Positions 42,325-51,501 of a stretch of 64,000 bases of DNA are shown piece after piece (position 1 is the stretch's first letter; each line of letters opens with the position of its first letter). The stretch is from Zeaxanthinibacter enoshimensis. GTDB lineage: Bacteria > Bacteroidota > Bacteroidia > Flavobacteriales > Flavobacteriaceae. The stretch lies in assembly GCF_004362865.1 (NCBI RefSeq), contig NZ_SNYI01000002.1, positions 896,099 to 960,098 on the forward strand, written 5' to 3'. Under the pieces are notes generated by a model. That model was not told the origin of the DNA, made no database searches, and worked only from the letters and a program-made list of their open reading frames with translations. Position numbers and translations under genes: made by a program.

Positions 42325-45300
42325 TTAATCGATCAGCCCTTGCCCTTCAATTACCGGGGCGCCGGCTGCTTTTAGATCCGCTTCCAGTGCAGGCAGCGTA
42401 GTATTAACCATTGTCTTTAAACGATTCTCAACAGAATTCAGCTGTGAAATTCCCCTGTTCAGGGCTTTATTGTGATTCGCTGTAGGTCCATAAGTATTAG
42501 ACAATCCCCTGGATGCAGCACTCAGTGCCTCCCCTGGTGAAGGTGGGTTCCTGTCTCCAATTTCATTTTTGGCGGCATTACCCTCCATGATCGTCTGTAA
42601 AGCCTGCAACTCCTTCCCTGCCTCATAAATGCGGCTGTATAGTTCTGCATTTGGCTTTTTGGCAGTATCAAGAGCCCGCTTCATCGCAGACACTTTGGCT
42701 GTACTTTCTTTCAGGGTATTTCTTACCGCGTACATTTCCTGCTGGAAATTCGTCAGCTTTTCACGATATGCCTCGATCTCTTCCTTGGACTTGCCTGGAA
42801 GGGCTCCTTCTGCCAGGGGGACCACCTCGAAACTTTCAGGTCCCGCCAACTGTTGCAGGGATCCGTCTACCCACTGGGATAAGGTTACATTATAGGTTCC
42901 CGGGGTAACGTAATAGGAACGGCGGTTCCATCGGTTTACATTGCCGCTGGGTTCTTCCAGGGATACCCCGGAACGATCTGCATGCCGCAGATCCCAGGCA
43001 ACGCGGTTAAAACCTTTTTTATTCGTTCCGGTGACCGTATTGATCACATTGCCCTTATCATCCCGAATAGTAAGAACTAACTCCGGCTTTTGTTGGTTAG
43101 TCTCTTCCGCCAGAGCGTCCCATCCAGGGAAGGGAATATCGTTCCCTGACTTGGTCATCGCTTTCTCTTTCTCCTGCCGCTCATCTTTAAGGGTTTTCAG
43201 TTTTTCCGGCAGGTAGTAGGTGATTACTGCCCCGAAAGGAGGGTTGTCGCCGGTATAATGTGTATTCCCCTGGCTATCCATGCCGTCTCGCTGCACGTAT
43301 AAATGAGCTGTGTTTACAGGGAATAAATGGGTTTCTTTAGCCATTGAAGGATTCATGGATCTCAGCGGACTGATATTGTCCAATACGTAAAACCCACGGC
43401 CAAAAGAAGCGGCTACCAGGTCGTCCTCATCGCGTTGGATGGTGATATCACGGAACGCGATCGTAGGAAGTCCGTCTTTAAGCTGAATCCAGCTACGGCC
43501 CCCGTCCTTGGTCATATAGATACCGTACTCCGTAGCAGCAAATAACAGGTTCTTATCCTTATGATCCTGCACTATCCTCCAGGTGAGTAAACGATTGGGC
43601 AGGTTACCATTGATCATGGTCCAGCTGCGTCCTGTATCTGTACTCTTCAGTAAGAAGGGGCGATAGTCGCCCTCTTTGTGATTATCCAATACAAGGTACA
43701 CGGTTGCTGCATCAAAGAGATCTGCCCGGACATCGTTTACAAAAGCCCTCGCTGGCACCCCTTTAATATTTCCTAGCATGATCTTCCTCCAGTTATTACC
43801 TCCGTCTTCAGATACTGACAACATCCCGTCGTCTGTTCCTGCATAGAGTACTCCTTCTTTAACCGGCGATTCTGACAGGGAAGTAATGGTATTGTATTCA
43901 GACATCGCATTTACATCCCAGGCGTTGTCCCAGCTCTGTTTTTTCCCCATGATAGGAAGTTCCATGCGTTCTTCATTACGGGTCAGGTCTCCGGAAACAG
44001 CAGTCCATTCATCCCCCCTGTTCTCTGACTTCCATACGCGGTAAGAACCGAAATAGATCCTGGAGGGTTTATGTGGACTTACCAAAATAGGAGCATCCCA
44101 GTTAAAACGTTCGTGTGGCTCTCCGGGACCGGGCTGGGGCTGTATATAAACCGTCTCCCCGGTTTTCTGGTCGATCCGCCATAAAACTCCCTGCTGGAAT
44201 TCCCCGTAGGTAATGTCCGGATTTCCAGGCTCGGTGGCAGATTGGTGGCCGTCTGCACCTAGGGTTTTCCACCAGTCAAAATTGGTGATCCCCCCTTCGC
44301 TTGTAGTTTGTGATGGTCCCCCGTGAGACCCGTTATCCTGGGTTCCCCCGTAAATATGGTAAAAGGGTTTCGCATCATCTACTGCTACTTTGTAATACTG
44401 GGTGATCGGGAGGTTTGGGAAATACCTCCAGGTCTCTGTTAGGTCATAAGATTCATACAGCCCTCCGTCGGTTCCGAACAGTACATAATCCGGGTCCGAT
44501 TTCTTAAAGGCCATTGCATGACTGTCCACGTGTTTTTTGTCTTCGTTCATACGGGAGAAATTCTTCCCGTGGTCATCAGAAATAAGCACATAGTTGTTCA
44601 TCAGGTAGAGACGCCCTTCCTGGTGCGGAGAGGCGTATAACTCCTGGTAGTAGTGAGGGCCGGTACCGCCGGATACTGCATCAGACTGTTTACTCCAGGA
44701 AGCTCCCCCGTCACGTGAGATGAATACTCCGCCTTTAAGGCGCTCCAGTTCAATGGCTGCATAGATGGTCTGGGAATCAAAGGGAGAGATCGCCAATCCA
44801 ATTTTACCAAGGTTGGCATTAGGTATTCCGTTCTTCAGTTCAGTCCAGGTTTCGCCCCCGTCCATACTTTTATGAAGACCGGATCCGGGTCCGCCTCCAA
44901 GGTACTTGTCAACCGTCCTGTGCCTGTCCCAGGTAGCTGCATATAAAACATCAGGGTTGGTTGGGTCCATGGCTATGTCGGTTACCCCGGTCCATTCGCT
45001 GTTACCCAGTGTCCTGTTCCATGTTTTACCACCGTCTGTGGATTTATATAGACCACGTTCGCCCCCTTTACTCCATAAAGGACCCTGGGAAGCAACCCAG
45101 ATCACATCTGAATTTTCAGGGTGAACGATGATCTTGGATAGGTGTTCAGATTTTTTAAGTCCCATGTTCTTCCACGTACTGCCCCCATCATGGCTGACAA
45201 ATATTCCATCTCCGAAAGCGACGTGCCTACCACCAACATTTTCACCGGTCCCGACCCAGACGGTACTCGGATTATTCGGATCGATAGTCACACAGCCAAT

Positions 45301-45573
45301 CGAGTAGGTAGACTGGTCGTCAAAAATAGGTTTCCAGGTGGTGCCTGCATTGGTGGTTTTCCATACACCCCCGGAGCCTACCCCGATATACCAGGTATTT
45401 TCATCCTGGGGATGAATGGCAATGTCTGCAATACGCCCCGAGGTGGTAGCAGGACCAAGGGAACGGAATTCCAATCCCTTATAAATGACGGAATCCTGAG
45501 CGCTTGCTGTCATGGCGATCAGGATTGTCATAAAGAGAATGGCAAAAAAGTAGTTTTTTCGCATTTTGTTCAT
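42325..45573 (-). CDS. Exported sortilin-like Asp-box (BNR/VPS10) repeat protein
   Basis: A 1082-residue exported protein with a signal peptide (FFAILFMTILIAMTASAQ). Residues 30-760 form a long beta-propeller with many Asp-boxes: STDGGKTWNRTLG, SMDGGETWTEL, SRDGGASWSKQ, SEDGGNNWRKI, STDTGRSWTMI and TKDGGRSWIQL. The family is usually annotated as VPS10/sortilin-like or wrongly as glycosyl hydrolase. The rest is a beta-sandwich and a helical tail (PGKSKEEIEAYREKLTNFQQ). The ligand is unknown, and catalysis is not indicated. It is a single gene with its own terminator. Confidence 0.85.
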   Translation of the reverse strand: MNKMRKNYFFAILFMTILIAMTASAQDSVIYKGLEFRSLGPATTSGRIADIAIHPQDENTWYIGVGSGGVWKTTNAGTTWKPIFDDQSTYSIGCVTIDPNNPSTVWVGTGENVGGRHVAFGDGIFVSHDGGSTWKNMGLKKSEHLSKIIVHPENSDVIWVASQGPLWSKGGERGLYKSTDGGKTWNRTLGNSEWTGVTDIAMDPTNPDVLYAATWDRHRTVDKYLGGGPGSGLHKSMDGGETWTELKNGIPNANLGKIGLAISPFDSQTIYAAIELERLKGGVFISRDGGASWSKQSDAVSGGTGPHYYQELYASPHQEGRLYLMNNYVLISDDHGKNFSRMNEDKKHVDSHAMAFKKSDPDYVLFGTDGGLYESYDLTETWRYFPNLPITQYYKVAVDDAKPFYHIYGGTQDNGSHGGPSQTTSEGGITNFDWWKTLGADGHQSATEPGNPDITYGEFQQGVLWRIDQKTGETVYIQPQPGPGEPHERFNWDAPILVSPHKPSRIYFGSYRVWKSENRGDEWTAVSGDLTRNEERMELPIMGKKQSWDNAWDVNAMSEYNTITSLSESPVKEGVLYAGTDDGMLSVSEDGGNNWRKIMLGNIKGVPARAFVNDVRADLFDAATVYLVLDNHKEGDYRPFLLKSTDTGRSWTMINGNLPNRLLTWRIVQDHKDKNLLFAATEYGIYMTKDGGRSWIQLKDGLPTIAFRDITIQRDEDDLVAASFGRGFYVLDNISPLRSMNPSMAKETHLFPVNTAHLYVQRDGMDSQGNTHYTGDNPPFGAVITYYLPEKLKTLKDERQEKEKAMTKSGNDIPFPGWDALAEETNQQKPELVLTIRDDKGNVINTVTGTNKKGFNRVAWDLRHADRSGVSLEEPSGNVNRWNRRSYYVTPGTYNVTLSQWVDGSLQQLAGPESFEVVPLAEGALPGKSKEEIEAYREKLTNFQQEMYAVRNTLKESTAKVSAMKRALDTAKKPNAELYSRIYEAGKELQALQTIMEGNAAKNEIGDRNPPSPGEALSAASRGLSNTYGPTANHNKALNRGISQLNSVENRLKTMVNTTLPALEADLKAAGAPVIEGQGLID

Positions 45574-45599
45574 TGTTTGTATAGTATTTGTTTAAGCCT

Positions 45600-45631
45600 G
45601 TAAGATAATTAAATAGCTTCCCATCCTGCAA
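45600..45631 (-). promoter_or_regulatory. Possible promoter of the Asp-box protein gene
   Basis: On the minus strand TTG is followed after 21 bases by TATCTTAC, similar to the Bacteroidota -33/-7 pair but with two differences in the TTTG part. The box lies 27 bases before the start codon. Confidence 0.3.
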
Positions 45632-45660
45632 GAGAACATGGGCCGGGAAAGATGTAATTC

Positions 45661-45746
45661 CTGTTAAAATATTCTTAATTAACAGAAGTGCCAGGATTGT
45701 CGTCTAAACATCACACAGGTGATACCTGTGCTTTAGGATTTTAGAC
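45661..45746. other. Inverted-repeat cluster between DoxX and Asp-box genes
   Basis: In the 214-base gap, CTGTTAA (45661-45667) pairs with TTAACAG (45679-45685). GTCTAAA (45702-45708) pairs with TTTAGAC (45740-45746) and encloses CACAGGT/ACCTGTG (45714-45730), a tight hairpin. There is no U-tract typical of a terminator on the minus strand, so these may be operator or RNA structures. No gene is seen in the gap. Confidence 0.35.
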
Positions 45747-45787
45747 AAGAACCGTTTTTATCACTTTCTAAAAGCGGAGTATTCTGG

Positions 45788-46153
45788 CTATCCATAGAAG
45801 GCAATTACCAGGCACATCAGCAGGAAAAGGGCTGCCGGGAACGACTTAATAAGCGGATCTTTGATCTTAACATGCATGAGGATTGATCCGGCGAGCAGAA
45901 TTGCCAGCCCAAGCGCCGCCGGTTGCTTCAGGGCAGGGAACCAGATTCCCGCGATCAACAGAAGAGCAAGCATTACCTTGATCGTTCCCACCACATAGCA
46001 GGACCATTCAGGGAGCCCGTAAATCTTAAATTCTTCCAGGATATTCTGGGCATCGCCACCCCTGTATTTTGTCGGTTTATTGTACTGTACCAGCCAGACA
46101 TTGAGAAGGCTCAATCCTACAATGACCTGCAGGGCAACTATAACATAATACAT
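45788..46153 (-). CDS. DoxX-family membrane protein
   Basis: A 121-residue protein with four membrane segments (VIVALQVIVGLSLLNVWLVQ, GTIKVMLALLLIAGIWF, ALGLAILLAGSILMH, FPAALFLLMCLVIAFYG), the DoxX-like layout. The role is not known; in some bacteria DoxX proteins partner redox enzymes. It is 34 bases downstream of the EF-G-like gene on the same strand, which may only reflect close packing. Confidence 0.72.
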   Translation of the reverse strand: MYYVIVALQVIVGLSLLNVWLVQYNKPTKYRGGDAQNILEEFKIYGLPEWSCYVVGTIKVMLALLLIAGIWFPALKQPAALGLAILLAGSILMHVKIKDPLIKSFPAALFLLMCLVIAFYG

Positions 46154-46187
46154 ATACTTTCAGGTTAGTTTCTCTAAATATAGGTAA

Positions 46188-48296
46188 TTAACTCACAGCG
46201 CTGGTCAATGATGCCTGTATGTTATTAGGTACCGCTTTAAAAGATGAAAAAGCTGATTTAAAGGTAGCCTTCCCTTGTGTCAGTGATCTCAGATTAGTGG
46301 AATACCCGAACAACTCTGCCTCCGGTACGGCACATTTAAGGATCTGGTATTGGTCTATACTATCTATCCCCTGAATGATGGAGCGCCTTGACTGCAGGTC
46401 GGTCATGACACTTCCGACCATTTCTTCCGGTACTTTTACCGTTAATTCCTGTATGGGTTCCAGCAGTTTTGGTTTCGCATTCAGGAAAGCTTCCTTAAAG
46501 GCATGAGCCCCGGCGATCTTAAAAGAGATGTCGTTCGAATCTACCGGGTGCATTTTACCGTCATAGACCATCACTCTTACATCCCGGATATAGGACCCGG
46601 TTAGCGGACCGGTTTCCATCACTTCCAGGATTCCCTTCCTGATCGATGGTAAATACCGTGAATCGATAACCCCTCCCACGATACAGTTATAGAATACCAG
46701 CTTGCCTCCCCACGGAAGATCTATTTCTTCCTTTCCACGAATATTAAAGCCCTGGGGTTCATCCATCCCCTCTGTCCAGGGTTCTATTTTTAGATGTACC
46801 TCCCCGAATTGCCCGGCACCGCCCGACTGTTTTTTGTGACGATAGGTGGCAGCAGCCGACCTCTGTATCGTTTCCCTGTAAGCGATCTTCGGGGCTTCAA
46901 ATACAGCTGTTACGCCATACACATGTTCTAGTTGCCACTGAATTGTGGCCAGGTGAAGTTCTCCCTGGCAACCCAGGATCAATTGCTTTAATTCAGTGGA
47001 ATATTTTACAACCACTGTCGGGTCCTGGCTGTGAAGTTTACGCAAAGCGTCAGACAGTTTTTCTTCGTCCTGTTGCTTCTCAGCGCTGATGGATTTCCGC
47101 GTCCTGGGCTGGGGATACTGAATAGGTTTAATGGTTGCAGGATGACCGGGCGTATAGAGGGTATCATTAGTTTCGGTGTGCTTCAGCTTAAGGGTTGCGC
47201 CGATGTCTCCCACTTCCAGCCGGTTTACCGGTTCTCGCTTTTTGCCATCCATGATAAATAGCTGGTTCAGGATCTCGGTTTCTCCATTCCTGGAGTTCTC
47301 CATCTTGTCATTTACACGAAGTACACCGGATTTTACTTTAAAAAATGTAATCTGTCCCAGGTTAGGTTGGTAAAGGGTTTTAAAAACGAACAAGGTGGCG
47401 GGACTATCTTTCTTACGTTCAAGCAGATCTCCCTCAACGGTTTGTTCCGGTGGCAGGTCCGCTGCTGCCGGGGCTACATTGTCTATAAATCCCATTAACC
47501 TTCCACTGCCCATATCCTTAAGGGCCGAAACGCAAAAGACCGGGAAGAGTTCATGATTCAGCATCCCGGCCTTTATACCTTGTCTCATTTCATCTTCGTT
47601 CAGGGTGCCCTTGTCGAAGAATAGTTCCATTAGGGCTTCATCGTTCTCTGCCGCTTTTTCTACCAATTCATTATGCAGGTGATCAGCCTTTTCTTTTTGA
47701 TCCCCGGGAATTGGTAATTTTTCCGGTTTACCGCCCTCTTCGGGGAATTTATAACACTTCATCTTCAGTACATCCACGATACACTGGGCCCCGTCTATCA
47801 CGATGGGATACTGGATGATCACTGTGTTGTTTCCCACCAGGTCTTTGATGCTCCGGATACTCTTTTCATAATTAGCATTGATGTGATCTATCTGGTTGAC
47901 CACGAATACGGTCGGTTTATTATAAGTGTCGATGTAATTCCAGATGATCTCTGTCCCGATTTCCACGCCTTGTTGGGCGTTAAGTACGGTCACAATTGTA
48001 TCCGCTACCCTTATGGATGAAATGATCTCCCCCACAAAATCATCCAGGCCGGGGGTATCAATAATATTGATCTTATAGTTTCTCCATTCGGTGTGCAGGG
48101 GAGTGGCGAAGACCGATGTGCCCCGCTGTTGTTCTATTTCATGGTAATCAGAAACTGTGTTCCCCTGTTCTACTGTCCCTCTTCTGTTCAGCAGGCCTGC
48201 TTCAAATAACATGGTTTCTGCGAGGGTGGTTTTACCACTGGAATGTGCCCCTACGAAAACCACATTTTTAATGTGTTTATCGTCGTATACTTTCAT
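46188..48296 (-). CDS. Divergent elongation factor G-like GTPase
   Basis: A 702-residue protein read from MKVYDDKHIKNVVFVG; an upstream ATG 17 codons earlier is less likely. All five EF-G domains can be traced: G1 GAHSSGKTTLAET, G3 DTPGLDDFVGEI, G4 NQIDH, then domains II to V, with KQSGGAGQFGEVHLKIEPW in domain IV. In canonical EF-G, G3 is DTPGH, and that His helps GTP hydrolysis; here it is Leu. G4 has Gln for Lys. These mark the EF-G-like paralogue group rather than the main translocase. Its role (ribosome rescue, recycling or other) is unknown. DoxX lies just downstream. Confidence 0.85.
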   Translation of the reverse strand: MKVYDDKHIKNVVFVGAHSSGKTTLAETMLFEAGLLNRRGTVEQGNTVSDYHEIEQQRGTSVFATPLHTEWRNYKINIIDTPGLDDFVGEIISSIRVADTIVTVLNAQQGVEIGTEIIWNYIDTYNKPTVFVVNQIDHINANYEKSIRSIKDLVGNNTVIIQYPIVIDGAQCIVDVLKMKCYKFPEEGGKPEKLPIPGDQKEKADHLHNELVEKAAENDEALMELFFDKGTLNEDEMRQGIKAGMLNHELFPVFCVSALKDMGSGRLMGFIDNVAPAAADLPPEQTVEGDLLERKKDSPATLFVFKTLYQPNLGQITFFKVKSGVLRVNDKMENSRNGETEILNQLFIMDGKKREPVNRLEVGDIGATLKLKHTETNDTLYTPGHPATIKPIQYPQPRTRKSISAEKQQDEEKLSDALRKLHSQDPTVVVKYSTELKQLILGCQGELHLATIQWQLEHVYGVTAVFEAPKIAYRETIQRSAAATYRHKKQSGGAGQFGEVHLKIEPWTEGMDEPQGFNIRGKEEIDLPWGGKLVFYNCIVGGVIDSRYLPSIRKGILEVMETGPLTGSYIRDVRVMVYDGKMHPVDSNDISFKIAGAHAFKEAFLNAKPKLLEPIQELTVKVPEEMVGSVMTDLQSRRSIIQGIDSIDQYQILKCAVPEAELFGYSTNLRSLTQGKATFKSAFSSFKAVPNNIQASLTSAVS

Positions 48297-48499
48297 AATG
48301 GATGGTTTTTGGTCGAGTAATGGTTTATTGGCCAGAAAGCGCTCCATTAAGATAGCATTTTTTTGTTTTTGTTTTACCAGATAACCTCAATTAAATGAGA
48401 TACTTATGATGTGTTTCCACGGGATTTAAGGATTAATTAAGGGCATATATACTGGGTAAATAGAGCGATGGCTGCAACTTGAAGAAACGTGAAAAGGAC

Positions 48500-48535
48500 A
48501 AAAAAAAATCCCTGTTGCTATTAAACAACAGGGAT
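48500..48535 (-). terminator. Terminator of the beta-rich lipoprotein gene
   Basis: ATCCCTGTTG (48508-48517) and CAACAGGGAT (48526-48535) form a ten-pair perfect stem. On the minus strand it is followed by eight or more T, a textbook intrinsic terminator 23 bases past the stop codon. Confidence 0.85.
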
Positions 48536-48558
48536 CATATTTTAGAAAGGTCTGTATT

Positions 48559-49356
48559 TTAATCCAGTTCTATTTCCTGGGTCGCACCATTCGGGTAGAT
48601 CAGGGTGGCGATATTATCACATTCCCCGTCACCGAAGTCCACCACAACAATAAGACCATTCTTATCCAGGGTCATTGCTCCGCTCACAAAATATTCACAT
48701 CCGAGGTTACCCACTATTCCTTCCGGGATAGTTACCGAATAGGTATGACCATCTGCCGTCACCGTCCATTCACCACTGATCTCAATGGTCGTGGTCTCAA
48801 AACTCTCACCCAGGGTAAGGGTAAGTGTACGGGTACCTTCTTCTGTTATTTCAGAACCGTCTTCCAGGACAACACTCATTTCGCTGGTCACAGAGAAACA
48901 GAATTTAGACTGGTCCTCGTGGTCGATCATGGTATACGTTCTTCTACCGTTAACTTTTATTTCACCAACATAGAAGTCGGTAAAGATCGCAGTGAACGAT
49001 TTACTGTTCGTGGTCCTGTCAAATGTCATCTCCAGGGTTCCGTTGGCATTATCAGTACCGTTCAGTACACAATTGTTGAATGTAACCATGTACCCTGTTT
49101 CTGTATATTCTACCTGGTAGCACTCATTGCTCTTTGCTGATTTGCCACTATTACCTTCATCGGTAAAGATATCAGTTAAAACAGCATCGACAGCACCTGT
49201 ATACTCGCTGGATTCCATTACAGTTTCTAAATCTTCTGGTGAAAGCTGCTCTTCAGGCAAGGCCGGAGTATCATTATCCTTACTACAGCCTATAGCCAGG
49301 AGCGCAGTTAACAGGATCATGCCCGTATACTTTCCAAAAAATTGAACTTTTTTCAT
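48559..49356 (-). CDS. Beta-rich lipoprotein, unknown function
   Basis: A 265-residue protein with a lipobox (LLTALLAIGC) after a short signal peptide, then an acidic Pro/Asp/Glu linker and a repetitive beta-sheet domain (VTFNNCVLNGTDNANGTLEM, FTDFYVGEIKVNGRRTYTMI, SVVLEDGSEITEEGTRTLTL). It contains paired Cys (CYQVEY, NNC, KFCFSV, LGCEYF) that could form disulphides outside the cytosol. I do not recognise a family; it resembles many surface lipoproteins of Bacteroidota. A -7 box is not obvious, but a strong terminator follows. Confidence 0.7.
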   Translation of the reverse strand: MKKVQFFGKYTGMILLTALLAIGCSKDNDTPALPEEQLSPEDLETVMESSEYTGAVDAVLTDIFTDEGNSGKSAKSNECYQVEYTETGYMVTFNNCVLNGTDNANGTLEMTFDRTTNSKSFTAIFTDFYVGEIKVNGRRTYTMIDHEDQSKFCFSVTSEMSVVLEDGSEITEEGTRTLTLTLGESFETTTIEISGEWTVTADGHTYSVTIPEGIVGNLGCEYFVSGAMTLDKNGLIVVVDFGDGECDNIATLIYPNGATQEIELD

Positions 49357-49466
49357 CTGGTAATTGTTTGAGGTTTTGATATGTAAACGTACTTAGGATG
49401 CTTTTAGTACTTCTGAGTGTCTATTTACGATCAATGCATTCTGGCCAATTAACCTGCGGATGTACT

Positions 49467-50207
49467 TCAATGCCTGGTAAACGGGACAAAACGGACGGCC
49501 ATTACCTGCTTTTTCCTGAAGGCATTTCCTTTCCTGCTGATCACGGTAAGCTGGCGTACACCATTGTGGGGGCCCACCGGGATGACCATCCGCCCGCCAT
49601 CAGCAAGCTGTTGTAACAGGGGTTCAGGAACTTCTGTTACCCCTGCGGTAACCAGGATCGCATCAAAAGGTGCCTGTTCAGGCCAACCGGCATATCCATC
49701 TCCTATCCTCACGTGTACATTCTTATAACCGAGGTCTGACAGTAATTCAGCGGCCTGCTCACCCAGGCCGGGAACAATTTCAATGGTGTAAACCTCGGCT
49801 GCAATCTCTCCAAGGACTGCCGCCTGGTAACCAGAGCCAGTACCAATTTCAAGCACCTTATCCCCGCGCCCCAAATGAGCTGCTTCTGTCATAAAGGCCA
49901 CTATATAGGGTTGCGAAATGGTCTGTCCCTCCCCTATCGAAAGTGCTCGATCAGCATAGGCCACCACCCAGATGTTTTCAGGTACAAAGAGATGCCTGGG
50001 CACTTTCCGCATTGCGGCCAGGGTTGCAGCGTCTTTTATCCCCCTGCTCTCGATCTGTTGTACCACCATGTTCTCACGGGCAACATTCCAGGATTCTTGC
50101 GTAAAACCATATTGCACCAGGAGTAAAGGCATGACCAGGCGCAGGATATCCCAAGCATAATGTTTGGCGGGTACCAGGTGCTGTATGATCCAGGATAGAC
50201 TGCGCAT
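49467..50207 (-). CDS. pcm: Protein-L-isoaspartate O-methyltransferase with exported-type N-terminus
   Basis: A 246-residue enzyme. From about residue 45 it is standard Pcm/PIMT: MVVQQIESRGIKDAATLAAM, VPRHLFVPE, GQTISQPYIVAFMTEAA and VLEIGTGSGYQAAVLGEIAA with motif I, then FDAILVTAGVTEVPEPLLQQ. It methylates isoaspartyl residues in damaged proteins. Residues 1-40 add a hydrophobic segment (LRLVMPLLLVQYGFTQ) resembling a signal peptide, so the enzyme may act in the periplasm or at the membrane, unusual for an enzyme needing SAM. A shorter cytosolic form starting at MVVQQIES would also be complete. Confidence 0.85.
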   Translation of the reverse strand: MRSLSWIIQHLVPAKHYAWDILRLVMPLLLVQYGFTQESWNVARENMVVQQIESRGIKDAATLAAMRKVPRHLFVPENIWVVAYADRALSIGEGQTISQPYIVAFMTEAAHLGRGDKVLEIGTGSGYQAAVLGEIAAEVYTIEIVPGLGEQAAELLSDLGYKNVHVRIGDGYAGWPEQAPFDAILVTAGVTEVPEPLLQQLADGGRMVIPVGPHNGVRQLTVISRKGNAFRKKQVMAVRFVPFTRH

Positions 50208-50308
50208 ACTGTATGATTAATTATTACGGGTTGGATGCGATTGCCTCTTCTCCCCTGTTTCCACAAAGTACAGAATCTCAGGTAAATATTAATAAACTAC
50301 CCCTGTCT

Positions 50309-50902
50309 TCATGGTTCCAATTCCTCAATCAGGTTTTTAGCGGACCCGGTGATACTTAGATATTTACGGTATCCCCACCAGCTGAAGAGCCCCAGCCCGA
50401 CAAGAACCACGGTCACCGGGAACCAGATCCCGGTCTCCTGGAATATATCCTTATCATTAAAAATCTTGCCGCTTAAGGCGAGCGTAATAAAAAAGAATAT
50501 AAAACTGCTGAACAACCCGATCCGCTGGAGAAGCAATAGCCGGTCTTTGGCTTTGTTGTAAGCAATCATTGTTTCCTTGTAGGTAGTATTGATCAGGTCT
50601 ATGGATCGGATTTTCTTCAATGCTCTTAACACCGCGATCGGTAAGAGTACCAGGAACGCAATGGCAACTATTCCACAAAGCTGGTAAAATAAACTGTCCA
50701 GTTTTTCAAAATTAAAAAGAACGAATACTGCCGCCAGGATACATACCACCGATCCGGCGGTTTCATACCTGGATATCTTGTCAAATTTCTGCTGATATTT
50801 TTGCTGTGTCATTTCCATGATAATCTTATGGTTTAATTTTTTCTGTTGTTCTACCTCCTGACTGAGTTCTGCCCAGACCTGCTGTAATTCTTCGAGTTCC
50901 AT
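50309..50902 (-). CDS. Membrane protein co-transcribed with the ECF sigma factor
   Basis: A 197-residue protein with a cytosolic N-terminal helix (LEELQQVWAELSQEVEQQKK) and four membrane segments (AGSVVCILAAVFVLFNF, YQLCGIVAIAFLVLLPIAVL, IGLFSSFIFFFITLALSG, FPVTVVLVGLGLFSWWGY). It follows the sigma-factor gene by two bases, so it could be an anti-sigma factor or signal-sensing partner that holds the sigma at the membrane; it has no zinc-binding HxxxCxxC motif of ZAS anti-sigma factors. That role is inferred from position only. Confidence 0.6.
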   Translation of the reverse strand: MELEELQQVWAELSQEVEQQKKLNHKIIMEMTQQKYQQKFDKISRYETAGSVVCILAAVFVLFNFEKLDSLFYQLCGIVAIAFLVLLPIAVLRALKKIRSIDLINTTYKETMIAYNKAKDRLLLLQRIGLFSSFIFFFITLALSGKIFNDKDIFQETGIWFPVTVVLVGLGLFSWWGYRKYLSITGSAKNLIEELEP

Positions 50903-50904
50903 GC

Positions 50905-51396
50905 TTACGTCTTTTTGGTCATCTTTTTTCTTAATCGTTCTTTGATCCGGGAGATCCGCGTACCTACATTAGACCTGGAAAGTCCTGTGATCTCTGCAAT
51001 CTCTTCGTATTTCTTTCCTTCCAGCAGCAGCAGGATCAATCCCTTATCCAGATCATTCAACTGGTGGATCTGCTCATACATGGCCCGGAGCCGAAGCTCG
51101 AATTCCTTATCATATGTTTCTGCCGGCCATATATTTACATGATCCAAGGCTACAGGCCTTGGTCTCCTGTTCTCTTTCCGAAGCCTGCTGAAAGCAGTAT
51201 TGAGAGCAACCCTGTACATCCAGGTGCTGACTTTGGATTCACCCCTGAATGAATCGTAGGCTTTCCACAACTGGTACACTATATCCTGGTACAGGTCCTG
51301 TTGCTCAGAAACCGAGTTGGTATATACCGTGGTAATCTTATAGATCACTCCTTCGTGGTCCTGGATTATGGCAACAAAAGCTTCTTCCTTTGTCAT
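50905..51396 (-). CDS. ECF-type RNA polymerase sigma factor
   Basis: A 163-residue sigma-70 family protein. Region 2 contains YQDIVYQLWKAYDSFRGESK and VSTWMYRVALNTAFSRLRKE, with a typical -10 recognition helix. Region 4 contains LILLLLEGKKYEEIAEITGL and SRSNVGTRISRIKERLRKKM, an HTH for the -35 element. It lacks regions 1 and 3 as ECF factors do. It is followed by the membrane-protein gene and preceded by a 105-base gap, so the two form one unit probably under its own control. Confidence 0.9.
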   Translation of the reverse strand: MTKEEAFVAIIQDHEGVIYKITTVYTNSVSEQQDLYQDIVYQLWKAYDSFRGESKVSTWMYRVALNTAFSRLRKENRRPRPVALDHVNIWPAETYDKEFELRLRAMYEQIHQLNDLDKGLILLLLEGKKYEEIAEITGLSRSNVGTRISRIKERLRKKMTKKT

Positions 51397-51501
51397 TTAA
51401 TGGTTAGTTACACCTAATTAGTAGCAGGTTCTGTAAAAAATCACATTAAACCTCTATTTTTTTTAAAACCCGGTCCACATGGCAGGATGATGGAGGAAAT
51501 C

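Noticed and set aside
45142-45603. 153-residue plus-strand frame opposite the Asp-box protein
   Set aside because: Antisense shadow of a clearly real gene; no start region or family match.
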